Positions 6,494 through 15,792 of a DNA stretch of 40,298 nt are shown piece by piece. Origin of the DNA: Sulfurimonas sp. (GTDB taxonomy: Bacteria > Campylobacterota > Campylobacteria > Campylobacterales > Sulfurimonadaceae). How positions within the stretch are numbered: the stretch's first letter is position 1; every line of letters begins with the position of its first letter. Made by a program: the position numbers and the translations under genes. The DNA is taken from NCBI GenBank assembly GCA_027063505.1, contig JAMORO010000016.1:1-40298 (forward strand). The letters are read 5' to 3'. The notes under the pieces were generated by a model that worked only from the letters and a program-made list of their open reading frames with translations, was not told the origin of the DNA and did not search any database.

Positions 6494-8155
6494 ATCAAAA
6501 ACAAAAATATCATACTTTTTACTATTTTGACTTTTATAGTACTACTATTGAGTGCCTGTAGCGAGGATGATACTCTTAAAGATACAGAGTCAAAAGATAC
6601 AAGTTCCACTCCAATAGATTCAAAATATAGTATCAGTTATAAAGGCTTATCTACCTATAACCAAGAGCTAGAGTTTGCTAACTATGGGCTCCCCCCTCTC
6701 AGCAACACAGAATTTAATGCACTAAAAGAGTCTGAGAGACTCCTTATTGCCGACAAACTTCTTACTACTCTCTTTTTTGGCTTCCCTAGTGCAATACTCA
6801 AAGAGAAAATCGATTCAGGTGTTTTTATCAGTACTCTTTTTCAAGATCTCCAAGAGAAGCGAACAGATATAGCACAACTCGAATCTGAAATAATAGATGA
6901 AGAAAAATATTATCGACCTAGTGGGGAATCAGAGTCTATTGACATACTCTCAAGATTTTATGCTGCAAAAGAGTTAGATAGATACTTTTTTAACAACTGG
7001 TCTGCATATATTTTAACGCAGTCTATAATGTTCTCTCCAGCTTATGAGTTAGACTCTAGTCATGCTCCTAATATTGCACGTGTGTACAATAGACTTGTTA
7101 CTCTTTTAGAAGATGAGGCAGGAATGCGATTTATCACCTATATTCATATGAGTAGCGAAGATAACTGGAGACGTTTTAGAAGTCCTGAAGATAATGGACG
7201 AGAGATGTTAGAGATCTATACTTACGATGCCAACGACACACATGTACCAATAGCTGCAACAGCACTTCAAAACTGGAAACTAGATAAAAATAACGATACT
7301 CTTGTTATAAGTCTGAATGAGAACACACAGCCTTTATCTCTTTTTGGAACAACTATATATAATGGTGATGATTTTTACAGAGAGATGGTTAAATCATCAG
7401 ATTTCACTTATGGTGTAGTTAGACGTCTTGTAGAGTTTTTCTTTCCTGAGAGTAGTGCAGAAAAAACAGCTTCAATTACACAAAGCATCGTCTCTTCAAA
7501 GCCAGAGACTTGGCAGGGTATCTTAAAGCAGATTATTTTTTCAAAAGAGTACCTCCTACATACAACAAAAGTCAAAAGTGCAGAAGAGACATTTTTTTCT
7601 TTTGCAAAAAAAATAGACTATAAAACAAAAACATATACTATTTTTAATTTTAAAAGAGCACTTGAGAAGATGCATCAAGCAAGTATGAAATATAAACTTG
7701 GGAAACTCGATCCAGTTCCCCTCGATACACTCTCATTTGCAAACTATAGTAAGTATATAAGAGAAGAGGTATTATTAAAATACTCAGAACCAGCATATGA
7801 AACTCACTATGCCAGCTATGCAAGACAAGGCTGGAGTGATAGTTTTATTAGTATGAATCATTATGAAGTTGAGCCTTTTAATGGTGTAAACACCCTCCAT
7901 AATTTAATAAACTATCTTTTTAATCTTATCGCTATACGTGATGTCACCCAAGATGAATTAGCTATGTTTGATACTCTTATGCTACAAGAAAGATCAGGGG
8001 TAATAGAAGTTGCTGATCGCTTTGACACATTGAACAACCGTTTAAATGATGATGGCATTAGACTAGGTGAGAAATATTCTCGCTATGTAACATATGTCGT
8101 TTTAGATTATCTTAGTAGATTAGAAGATACTTATATTTACAAGAAGGTAAATTAA
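6494..8155 (+). CDS. DUF1800-like exported lipoprotein, apparent ATC start
   Basis: 553 aa from ATC at 6494. Starting there the protein opens with a textbook lipoprotein signal: K-N-K-N, about 14 hydrophobic residues, then lipobox L-L-S-A-C. Shine-Dalgarno AAAGGA (6481-6486) is correctly spaced from ATC; no ATG, GTG or CTG is suitably placed, and the upstream TTG (6455) lies in the promoter and lacks a ribosome site. The middle has N-G-R-E-M-L-E-I-Y-T and A-A-T-A-L-Q-N-W, matching the DUF1800 pattern (N-x-A-R-E-L-L-E-L-F-T ... A-x-x-L-T-G-W), and the later V-V-R-R-L-V-E-F-F-F ... I-I-F-S-K-E-Y segment fits the DUF1800 C-terminal part. DUF1800 genes commonly pair with DUF1501 genes, as here (stop and next ATG are adjacent). 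Function unknown. Confidence 0.72.
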   Translation: MKNKNIILFTILTFIVLLLSACSEDDTLKDTESKDTSSTPIDSKYSISYKGLSTYNQELEFANYGLPPLSNTEFNALKESERLLIADKLLTTLFFGFPSAILKEKIDSGVFISTLFQDLQEKRTDIAQLESEIIDEEKYYRPSGESESIDILSRFYAAKELDRYFFNNWSAYILTQSIMFSPAYELDSSHAPNIARVYNRLVTLLEDEAGMRFITYIHMSSEDNWRRFRSPEDNGREMLEIYTYDANDTHVPIAATALQNWKLDKNNDTLVISLNENTQPLSLFGTTIYNGDDFYREMVKSSDFTYGVVRRLVEFFFPESSAEKTASITQSIVSSKPETWQGILKQIIFSKEYLLHTTKVKSAEETFFSFAKKIDYKTKTYTIFNFKRALEKMHQASMKYKLGKLDPVPLDTLSFANYSKYIREEVLLKYSEPAYETHYASYARQGWSDSFISMNHYEVEPFNGVNTLHNLINYLFNLIAIRDVTQDELAMFDTLMLQERSGVIEVADRFDTLNNRLNDDGIRLGEKYSRYVTYVVLDYLSRLEDTYIYKKVN

Positions 8156-9511
8156 ATGAAAAGAAGAAATTTTATAAAACTCTCTTTAATTGCTACGACA
8201 TCACTACTCGTACCAAATACTCTCAAAGCAGAGACAGATTTTTCTGGTGTTGTTTTTGATAAAGATATTTATAGTGCAAATGCTGCACAGGTTATAATGA
8301 TTTATCTTTATGGTGGAGCAAGTCAACTAGCAGGTAACCTTACAAATATAGACGAGATAAAAGAGAAGTCTCAAAGTTCTTATGATATTTACTTTAGAGG
8401 TATTACCCCTACCCAAAATGGCTTCTGGCAAGAAGCAGGAGGAACCCATCTTGAAGAGATGATAGCAAACAATGACTTAACACTCTTTAGAACCTGCTAC
8501 TCCCAACTCAGAGAAGAGAGTAATAATAAAGCCCATGGTCTCTGTACTGCTCAAAACCAACGAGGCTCTTTTAGTGAGTCAGCTGCAGGAGTAGTAACAA
8601 ACCTTACACAGATTCTCTCAAACCAAAATCTTGTTAATGAAAATAGTGTTATGCCTTTTATAACAATGGAGGGCAATTCAGCATTTTATGCAGAGGGTAA
8701 TACAACCGTACCTAGTTATCTCAAAGCTGTAGGCCTCAATGAAAATCTAGATAATCCTTATCAAAGATATGTTAGATATTGGTTTGAATATACTGCAGAT
8801 GAAAGGAAAATTACAAATTATAACCGTAATGATGAGAGTGGTTTTGATCCTGTATTTAATAAGACTATGAATAGTATGGCACAACAACATAATACCCATA
8901 CAAAAATAAAAAATGCTTTTCAAAAAAGAGAACCTTTAAGTAACTTTATCACTGAGATAGCTACACAAACTATACCTGATTTAGGAGCTGATGCATATCC
9001 TACAAACAGTACATTCGCATCCACATTAGCCTCCTCAATCAAAGTAATGGCTAATAATCCTGATACAAAAGTACTAACTATGAATACTGGTGGTTTAGGT
9101 GGATGGGATGATCATAATGAAGCGCGAAACTATGTTACACGATGTGAAGACCTCTATAAAACACTCAAATCCTCAATGGCACATCTCAAAGCCCTAGGAA
9201 AAGAGGAAAATATTAGTATTATGGTATTTGCCGAGTTTGGGAGAAATGTTAACCTCAATTCTGCACAAGGTTGGGACCATGGAAACTTACAAAACTTTTT
9301 AGTTTTAGGTGGAAAAAAATATTTCAATCATCAAGGGGTTGTAGGGAGAACTAAAGTAGATAGTAGTGGTGCTATCAATAGACTTTACCTGAAACCTGAT
9401 GATGGTAGCTATAGTTTTGAACCCTTAAGTATTGCAGCTACACTCTACAAAGTATTTGGAATTACAAATCCTGAAATTTTAACAGATGGAAATAGTGCTG
9501 TAAGTATTTAA
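8156..9511 (+). CDS. DUF1501 family protein with Tat signal
   Basis: 451 aa. The N-terminus M-K-R-R-N-F-I-K followed by a hydrophobic stretch ending at L-K-A is a twin-arginine signal (RRxFxK), so the folded protein is probably exported to the periplasm. DUF1501 landmarks: G-G-W-D-D-H-N and the later F-A-E-F-G-R-N ... G-W-D-H-G-N, resembling the metal-site residues of alkaline-phosphatase/sulfatase-like folds. It starts directly after the DUF1800-like stop (TAA-ATG) with AAGG upstream. The function of DUF1800/DUF1501 pairs is not established. The 3' end faces the CHASE2 cyclase gene tail to tail with only 6 bp between stops. Confidence 0.85.
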   Translation: MKRRNFIKLSLIATTSLLVPNTLKAETDFSGVVFDKDIYSANAAQVIMIYLYGGASQLAGNLTNIDEIKEKSQSSYDIYFRGITPTQNGFWQEAGGTHLEEMIANNDLTLFRTCYSQLREESNNKAHGLCTAQNQRGSFSESAAGVVTNLTQILSNQNLVNENSVMPFITMEGNSAFYAEGNTTVPSYLKAVGLNENLDNPYQRYVRYWFEYTADERKITNYNRNDESGFDPVFNKTMNSMAQQHNTHTKIKNAFQKREPLSNFITEIATQTIPDLGADAYPTNSTFASTLASSIKVMANNPDTKVLTMNTGGLGGWDDHNEARNYVTRCEDLYKTLKSSMAHLKALGKEENISIMVFAEFGRNVNLNSAQGWDHGNLQNFLVLGGKKYFNHQGVVGRTKVDSSGAINRLYLKPDDGSYSFEPLSIAATLYKVFGITNPEILTDGNSAVSI

Positions 9512-9516
9512 TATTT

Positions 9517-9544
9517 CCTATTTTGTAGTCATTTTCAAAATAGG
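9517..9544. terminator. Possible shared hairpin at the DUF1501 / CHASE2 convergent ends
   Basis: Perfect 9-bp inverted repeat CCTATTTTG (9517-9525) and CAAAATAGG (9536-9544) with a 10-nt loop, lying inside the last codons of the cyclase gene and just after the DUF1501 stop. No good U-tract on either strand, so termination may be Rho-dependent or inefficient. It is the only hairpin available at this 6-bp convergent junction. Confidence 0.3.
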
Positions 9545-11623
9545 AGTAAAGACCAGCTCTTTATTATCCATAAAGACTTTACATCTTTGTATGTAAAACT
9601 CATATAACTTCGAAGGATAGAGATTTTGCAGTTTAGAATATAGTGTGAATGCTTCTATAACATCCCCACCTCTAAAGAGTTGTGTCGCTTTTTTGTATAA
9701 ATGCAACTCTTCATCTAAAATTGTTTTATTGGAACATATAACTTCATGTATCTCAACAGCCTCATTTTTTCCTTTCACTTCCACCAAATCTATAGGACGA
9801 ATTTTATACTCTCCTACTAACTGTTTATATGTTACATTAGATATGAGTATTTGAGCACCATACTGTTTGGTCAGTCCTTCTAAACGCGATGCAAGATTCA
9901 CATTATCACCGATAATAGTATAATCACTTCGCCCCTCAGAGCCCATATCTCCAGCAGTTACAATACCCGTATGAACTCCTATCCCAATAGCTATAGTAAC
10001 ATCATACTTTGGTGTAATAACAGCATTTACATCTACAAGCATCTCTATCTGCTCTATTGCACTTTTAAGTGCTCTATCGGCATGATTTTCAACCTCGACT
10101 GGTGCATTCCAATATGCCATAATAGCATCACCAATAAACTTATCAATAGTTCCTTTATGCTCTACAATATTATCCACCATTGGAGTCATATAAGTATTTA
10201 ACATCTGAATAAGTTTATCAGGAGAACCAATTTTCTCAGAAATCGTAGTAAAGGAGCGAATATCACTAAAGAGTACCGTTGCTTCAAGCTCTCGTGAAGC
10301 AACAAGATCTTCACTTGCGTGTTTTAATAAATACTCCATAACAGCAGGAGAGACTTTCTTACCTAACATTCTTTTAGCCTGCTCTTTTTGGCGTGAAGCG
10401 ATAATATAATCTAGTCCAACTGAGACTATAAGAGTCAGAAAATATGCAAAGAGAGGAAACAGAAGATTAAGCATTACACCATAATCAAAGAGTATCATAA
10501 AGAAAAGCTTATAGAGTCCATACACTGAAATAATTGCAAAAGGAATAATAGACCAAGATTGAATAAGAGAGAAAAGGAATAAAAAGAGAAAAACAATACT
10601 CCAGATAATAAATATATCATAAATAACCATATCTGCTGGTTTTCTTAAAAAGTCCCCTTTTAAGATATTGTCTAAAGCATTTGCATGTACCTCAACACCG
10701 GCTATCGCATTATCATAAGGGATAGATCGTAGATCAAAGAGACCAACAGCAGATGTTCCAACTAAAACAAACTTATCTTTTATAGCATTTACATCAAACT
10801 TACCTTGTAGAATATCACTAGCAGAGATATATTTAAAATGTTTACCTGGACCCCGAAAATTTACACTTAAACGACCAACATTATCCAAAGGTATATCATA
10901 CTCTCCAAAAGAGAGATTTCTTGCTCCTGCACTGTCACCATGTACTACAACTTTGTTGATACCACTGTAGATACGTATCATCTCCAACACAAGAGATGGA
11001 TATAAAACGCCATCATACTTCATCAGAAGAGGTACATTTCTAATCATCCCTCCCTCATCAGGAGTATTATTAAAAAAGCCACTAGAGTACATTGCATCTT
11101 GTAGTATTTCTATGTTAAGAATCACACCTTTTGGTTCAAGTATAGTATCTTTTTTCATACCTTTCTCTATAAATACAGCAGGAATCATAGGTGTGTTTTC
11201 CTCTTTTGTAGGTTCAAAGGTAAAGATATATCCACCTACAACAGGTGTTTGCATTAATGTTTCTGCTAATATTGCATCATAATTTGGAAGTTCTTTTGAA
11301 AATCTATGAGGGGAGGTTCTATCCTCTTCAGCAAACACAATATCTAACCCAATAATTCCAGCCCCACTCTCACTTAACTTATAAAAAAGGTCTGCTAAAA
11401 CATTTCGAGACCATGGCCACTGCCCATACTCTTGCAGAGATTTTTCATCAATATCAACAATAACAACACTATCTGATTTTGGAAGTTCTCCACGAAGAAT
11501 AAAAGTAAAATCTCTTAAACGATTATCAAAAGAGAAGAAAGCTTGTGGCATAAAAAGATATGCCACAGAGAGACCTATGGCTAAACTAAACGCTATTGTA
11601 AGTCGAAATAGAAAGTTTTTCAA
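9518..11623 (-). CDS. CHASE2-domain class III adenylate cyclase, membrane bound
   Basis: 701 aa. One N-terminal membrane helix, then a periplasmic CHASE2 sensor (about residues 30-325, with V-D-I-D-E-K-S-L and G-Q-W-P-W-S-R), three or so C-terminal helices (about 330-410) and a cytoplasmic class III cyclase domain (about 440-640). The two metal-binding Asp residues are in F-S-D-I-R-S-F-T and F-I-G-D-A-I-M-A; the purine-selecting pair looks like Lys (T-I-D-K-F) and Asp (R-S-D-Y-T-I), the adenylate type; N-V-N-L-A-S-R supplies the Asn and Arg of the transition state. Makes cAMP in response to an extracytoplasmic signal. Last gene of a four-gene operon, 3 nt after the FecR-domain gene. Confidence 0.9.
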   Translation of the reverse strand: MKNFLFRLTIAFSLAIGLSVAYLFMPQAFFSFDNRLRDFTFILRGELPKSDSVVIVDIDEKSLQEYGQWPWSRNVLADLFYKLSESGAGIIGLDIVFAEEDRTSPHRFSKELPNYDAILAETLMQTPVVGGYIFTFEPTKEENTPMIPAVFIEKGMKKDTILEPKGVILNIEILQDAMYSSGFFNNTPDEGGMIRNVPLLMKYDGVLYPSLVLEMIRIYSGINKVVVHGDSAGARNLSFGEYDIPLDNVGRLSVNFRGPGKHFKYISASDILQGKFDVNAIKDKFVLVGTSAVGLFDLRSIPYDNAIAGVEVHANALDNILKGDFLRKPADMVIYDIFIIWSIVFLFLFLFSLIQSWSIIPFAIISVYGLYKLFFMILFDYGVMLNLLFPLFAYFLTLIVSVGLDYIIASRQKEQAKRMLGKKVSPAVMEYLLKHASEDLVASRELEATVLFSDIRSFTTISEKIGSPDKLIQMLNTYMTPMVDNIVEHKGTIDKFIGDAIMAYWNAPVEVENHADRALKSAIEQIEMLVDVNAVITPKYDVTIAIGIGVHTGIVTAGDMGSEGRSDYTIIGDNVNLASRLEGLTKQYGAQILISNVTYKQLVGEYKIRPIDLVEVKGKNEAVEIHEVICSNKTILDEELHLYKKATQLFRGGDVIEAFTLYSKLQNLYPSKLYEFYIQRCKVFMDNKELVFTPILKMTTK

Positions 11624-11626
11624 ATG

Positions 11627-12370
11627 TTAGTACTGTTGCGGTCTATCTTCCGCACTGGTAGTAATAACATTTAAGTCCTCTTCAATGTCATCATCTGGGT
11701 TTTCTGCAACATTAGTCTCATCTTCAACAATTTGTGTAATATCCGCAATAGCTTCAGTTGGAACAACACCCTCATCTATCGCTTTAATAACCATGCCTTT
11801 TAATTTTGAAAGTTCTTTTGGTGCTTTACTCATATCAAATTTTTTCACATCAAATTTACCTTTGAAAATTTCAGCCATCATACCTGCATCTAACTCCTGT
11901 TGAGCACCTTCAAACTCTACAAAAATTGCACCCTCATAACACTTAAAAACTTCACTCTCACCTAATATATTTCCCGAAAAGTCTGTTCCACGAATACCAA
12001 TCGTTGCTGAAACAGTTTTTACTTTAAAACGTTCAGGTGCTAACTTCCCAATCTCTCCCGTCACAGAACGGAAAAAACCACGATTTGCTCGCATAGTAAG
12101 TTTAGAGTTTTTACTACTGTCATAAAAATACTCTTCAAAACTAAATGAGGAGTTTGAACCTATGGTTACAACTGTTTCATCTTGTAGCATGACTTGTATA
12201 CGACTTTTTTTAGCAGTAAGAAGAGTATCCCCTTTCTCTAAAACCATGCCATTAGTAGCATTAAGAGTTTTCTCTCCGCGTTTTACATCTGCAGAACCTT
12301 TTATAGCCATTATATTGCCTATATTTGCCCAAAGTGAAAGAGTTAATAATAGTAGTATAAATATTTTCAT
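11627..12370 (-). CDS. Secreted FecR-domain protein
   Basis: 247 aa. A signal peptide (M-K-I-F-I-L-L-L-L-T ... W-A) is followed by a FecR domain with the usual landmarks V-L-x-x-G-D-x-L and T-I-G-I-R-G-T-D-F. Unlike classical FecR, there is no cytoplasmic anti-sigma region and no membrane helix after the signal, so the protein is periplasmic. An acidic tail (about residues 205-247) is probably disordered. It lies between the TPR/beta-barrel gene (9 nt) and the CHASE2 cyclase gene (3 nt), suggesting that it forms part of the same signal-receiving assembly. Confidence 0.85.
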   Translation of the reverse strand: MKIFILLLLTLSLWANIGNIMAIKGSADVKRGEKTLNATNGMVLEKGDTLLTAKKSRIQVMLQDETVVTIGSNSSFSFEEYFYDSSKNSKLTMRANRGFFRSVTGEIGKLAPERFKVKTVSATIGIRGTDFSGNILGESEVFKCYEGAIFVEFEGAQQELDAGMMAEIFKGKFDVKKFDMSKAPKELSKLKGMVIKAIDEGVVPTEAIADITQIVEDETNVAENPDDDIEEDLNVITTSAEDRPQQY

Positions 12371-12379
12371 AATAATCTC

Positions 12380-13651
12380 CTAGTAGTTTGCACTAATGCC
12401 AAACATAGCAATATTTTTTGTATACTCTGCTGGTACATAGTTTGAACTATTTTTTATATATCTATCTGACAAGAACAGTTCATAGTTTTTAGCAAAGAAG
12501 TGTGAAAGTTTCAACTCAACTTGATTATAGTCATCAGCTCTTGTTGTTGTGTCTGTTAAATCAAGAAGGTCACTTCTATCATCATAGCTACCATGTCTAT
12601 ATCTATAGTCAAGACGAGAAACCAACCAATCTGCTACATTGTAATTCACTCCAAAGGAAGCTGTTAGCATCTGTTTATCTAAAAAAGAGAAGTGTATAGT
12701 TTCACTCGAGGAGTACTCTTCCCAAAAAATATTTGCATAGGCGAAGTTCTTACCAAAGAGATAGTAAAGACCAGCTCCTGCACCATAAGAGCTATCTGCC
12801 ATTCCTGTATATTGAACCTCACTGTATGTTCGAGAAGCGTACTTTGCATTGAGATTCAGAATAAAATTTTTATTGAATGTAAGATTTACTTTTGGCATCA
12901 CACGTATTTGGCCCAAAAGGTCTACATCAAGATAATTTACTCTATCATAGCCTACAGGAAGATAAATAGTGTAACCATCTCCTGCATATCCAATACCGGC
13001 TTCAGCCCCAATAACTACCATATCATAGTAGTGTGCACTCGCATTATTTTGATAAAAAGCTTTTAAGTCTCCTCGAAGATACCAACCACCTTTTTCATCG
13101 AGCTCATTAATATAACTCAAACTTCCATTAAACCTTGAAAAAAGAGTAGCTTGCTCGCCTTCACTTCCAGTAACACCTATGTAATCATCTAAAGCACTTG
13201 AAGTAGCACTTACATTAATGTTACTATCATGCCCAACACTTACTGTTGCTTTTGCTTTAAATGAGCTAATATCTTCACTATCAAGAAGCTCAAGAGAACT
13301 TCTCTGCTCAGGTGTAAGTTGATAAGATTGAAGAGTTTTACTCATCTCACTTGAAAGTGAATTACGGTGTGTATCATTATAGATCTCAAGAAGTTTTAAA
13401 CGTGACTGCGTATCCTTTTCATCTAACATAGCCACACGTTCATAAGCACTCATAGCCTGCTTTGTATGTCCTAAAGCTTCTTCACTTTTTGCCCATACAA
13501 GATGTAACTTAGGGTTTGAATACTCATTTGTTGAAGATTTGGCCTCTTTTATAGCATTTGTATACTCCGCAGCATCATAAAACTCTTGTGCTTTTTCATA
13601 GCTTGCATTTGCTAAAACGGTTAATGTTGATAGTATTATTAAACTTTTCAT
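12380..13651 (-). CDS. Outer-membrane protein: periplasmic TPR domain plus beta-barrel
   Basis: 423 aa from the ATG at 13649-13651, chosen because it gives a signal peptide (M-K-S-L-I-I-L-S-T-L ... A-N-A) and has AGAGG at good spacing. A start 24 codons upstream would overlap the previous gene and spoil the signal. Residues about 20-120 form TPR-like helical pairs (A-x-E-F-Y-D-x-A-E-Y). The rest alternates polar and aromatic residues in beta strands and ends in ...I-S-A-N-Y, a terminal aromatic typical of outer-membrane barrels. The layout resembles TPR-barrel proteins of the surface-lipoprotein-assembly (Slam/DUF560) type, but I cannot assign it there. Second gene of the FecR/CHASE2 operon. 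Confidence 0.72.
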   Translation of the reverse strand: MKSLIILSTLTVLANASYEKAQEFYDAAEYTNAIKEAKSSTNEYSNPKLHLVWAKSEEALGHTKQAMSAYERVAMLDEKDTQSRLKLLEIYNDTHRNSLSSEMSKTLQSYQLTPEQRSSLELLDSEDISSFKAKATVSVGHDSNINVSATSSALDDYIGVTGSEGEQATLFSRFNGSLSYINELDEKGGWYLRGDLKAFYQNNASAHYYDMVVIGAEAGIGYAGDGYTIYLPVGYDRVNYLDVDLLGQIRVMPKVNLTFNKNFILNLNAKYASRTYSEVQYTGMADSSYGAGAGLYYLFGKNFAYANIFWEEYSSSETIHFSFLDKQMLTASFGVNYNVADWLVSRLDYRYRHGSYDDRSDLLDLTDTTTRADDYNQVELKLSHFFAKNYELFLSDRYIKNSSNYVPAEYTKNIAMFGISANY

Positions 13652-13661
13652 TTTATTACCT

Positions 13662-15764
13662 CTACTGAAACTGTGTCGTGAAGCTTGTATTATAATCAAC
13701 TCCACCATTAAATGGATTCCCAAGCATATCTTTAATGTTATTCGCTTTTATAGTTAATGTATAGTTATGATCATCTATTAAGTTGTTATCTAAGTCCAAG
13801 TAATAATCATCAGTTAAAAATGGGTCAGAACTATGGATCAATGTAAATGTAAGTGGATTTAAAGAACTATTTGTATCATCTCTAAGTTCAAAATCACTCG
13901 CAAAGATAGTCTTATGATCTAAATATACATCATTAAAGCCCACATTCACTACTGCATCTGCTGTTTCAGGAGGATAAAAAGGGTTAAGAGCAGGATTAAC
14001 ATCATCAAACTCTGCATTAAAAAGTTCCAAAGCTCCAGACTTACTTAAAGAGACAAGGAAAGGAGGACCAGAGAGAACTCCATCTGATGTATATTTATCA
14101 TAATGAACAACTGATACAGAAGCAGTTACTGTAGCGCTATTAACAATATTATCAACACCTGTAGAACTAGCAACAATAAAACCTTTGTCCGTAGCAAAAT
14201 AAGGATTTCCAGTATAAATATCTTTTGTATACACTGTTACATCATTTACTGTTGAGGGAATATCGTATCTAAGGGATGCACTAATAGTACCATCATAGTT
14301 AACACCTCTAATTATTCCTGATGAAGCGACTGTATACACTTTAGTATTTGGCATTGTAAAGAGTTGTTTTACTGAACCATTCATATCTACCTTAGATATG
14401 AATGTTCCATTCTCATCAAGTGTAACCACATTTCCATTATAATCAGCAACATAAATTTTTCTATCTTGATCAATATAATCTATAACATCTAAAGATGTTC
14501 CAACTATAGAAGTATTTACCTCTTTAAAAAAAGTAACTGCATTTGTTGCACTGTCATAATTATAAATCTTTAAACCTAAGTTAGGATTAGTTGTATAAAT
14601 TCTATCTGGCAAATAAGTAGTATTATTTGGTCTTCCCATGTGAACTCCATATATACTACTACCCTCATCTACATGGCTGTGTTCTACTAAATTCCCATTT
14701 TTAAACTCTAAAAGATACATTCCATCATTAAGTGTTCCTACCGCTACAAACGGATAATATGCTTCTAATAATGTAATTTGTGAAGCTAAAACAAATGTAC
14801 TATTTAGCTCTATATTAGGAATACTTTTGGGAATATGGTAATTTACATTATATACATCTATTCCCCCTTGTCTAGCTACAACGATAAGGGAGTCATCTTC
14901 TGCATTACTAAGAGTACGTACAAAATAAGAAGATTTAAAAGTCTCCATCTTATTTAAAACTTTATATCCAGGCTCAGAGATTGGACTATTTGTCTGACTC
15001 TTAGTTTTAAAACTCCATGTCTTGCCACTACCGTAATAAGATCCAGATATACTATATAAACCTAATTTTAATGTCACAGTAATATCTGTATCATATGGAA
15101 GAGGAGTAGATGGAATAAACTTAAGTAAAGAGTTAAATACCTCTGTTTTACCAGCTATAGGAGTACCTTGACTAGTGACAACTTCTAGATATTCATTACC
15201 ACTATATTCAGGTTCAGCTGAAAGGTTAGAGTTAAAATCCATTAGAATTTCTGTTTCAACAAATACATCTGCATCTCCATCTAAGGGTTTAGTCTCTTCA
15301 AATTTTAAGGTTATTGGCTCAGAACTAGTACTTTGTGTTTGAAATTCATGCACATAGTTTTCTGATAAAGAGCGATCATAGATATCTTTTACATCAGTTG
15401 TAACCGTAACTCTATAAGTTGCATCTGCATCAAAATATTGATAAGGGGTGATAATAACTTTTTGTTTATCATCTACTTCTAAATATGCACCTACAGGGTA
15501 AGGCTCTGATGAATCTGGATAGTTAGGATCAACAGGAGGGATATACTCTAAATAGATGTGAGATGTATTTACTGTGTCTTGTGAAAGATTTGCTGTAAAA
15601 GTGAGTACTATTTTCTGGTTTACAGCGATAAGAAGGGTATCAGAAATACCTTTCTTAATACTTAAAAATTTTGTTTTAGCAACTGAAGTAGTCTCTACTA
15701 CATCATTATTACCACAACCAAACAACAAAAGTGTGAAAATTACGAGGGATATATACTTTATCAT
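13662..15764 (-). CDS. Large lipoprotein with SbsA-type Ig-like domains and a propeller-like middle
   Basis: 700 aa. Signal peptide with lipobox L-F-G-C at about residue 17. About residues 45-150 and 155-255 look like bacterial Ig-like (Big_5/SbsA) domains: ...V-N-Q-K-I-V-L-T-F-T ... Y-R-V-T-V-T. The middle 270-590 has repeated short beta blades (V-A-V-G-T-L-N-D-G-M-Y-L, I-Y-V-A-D-Y-N-G-N-V-V-T) reminiscent of LVIVD-type propellers. The final 100 residues form a third Ig-like domain. It is the first gene of the operon and has GGAG before the ATG. Likely a surface or periplasmic binding module for the adjoining barrel, FecR and CHASE2 proteins. Ligand unknown. Confidence 0.72.
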   Translation of the reverse strand: MIKYISLVIFTLLLFGCGNNDVVETTSVAKTKFLSIKKGISDTLLIAVNQKIVLTFTANLSQDTVNTSHIYLEYIPPVDPNYPDSSEPYPVGAYLEVDDKQKVIITPYQYFDADATYRVTVTTDVKDIYDRSLSENYVHEFQTQSTSSEPITLKFEETKPLDGDADVFVETEILMDFNSNLSAEPEYSGNEYLEVVTSQGTPIAGKTEVFNSLLKFIPSTPLPYDTDITVTLKLGLYSISGSYYGSGKTWSFKTKSQTNSPISEPGYKVLNKMETFKSSYFVRTLSNAEDDSLIVVARQGGIDVYNVNYHIPKSIPNIELNSTFVLASQITLLEAYYPFVAVGTLNDGMYLLEFKNGNLVEHSHVDEGSSIYGVHMGRPNNTTYLPDRIYTTNPNLGLKIYNYDSATNAVTFFKEVNTSIVGTSLDVIDYIDQDRKIYVADYNGNVVTLDENGTFISKVDMNGSVKQLFTMPNTKVYTVASSGIIRGVNYDGTISASLRYDIPSTVNDVTVYTKDIYTGNPYFATDKGFIVASSTGVDNIVNSATVTASVSVVHYDKYTSDGVLSGPPFLVSLSKSGALELFNAEFDDVNPALNPFYPPETADAVVNVGFNDVYLDHKTIFASDFELRDDTNSSLNPLTFTLIHSSDPFLTDDYYLDLDNNLIDDHNYTLTIKANNIKDMLGNPFNGGVDYNTSFTTQFQ

Positions 15765-15792
15765 TTTTCAGCTCCATAACTTATTATATTAA

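Noticed and set aside
12692..13066. 124-aa plus-strand ORF
   Set aside because: Antisense to the TPR/beta-barrel gene, no ribosome site or recognisable domain.
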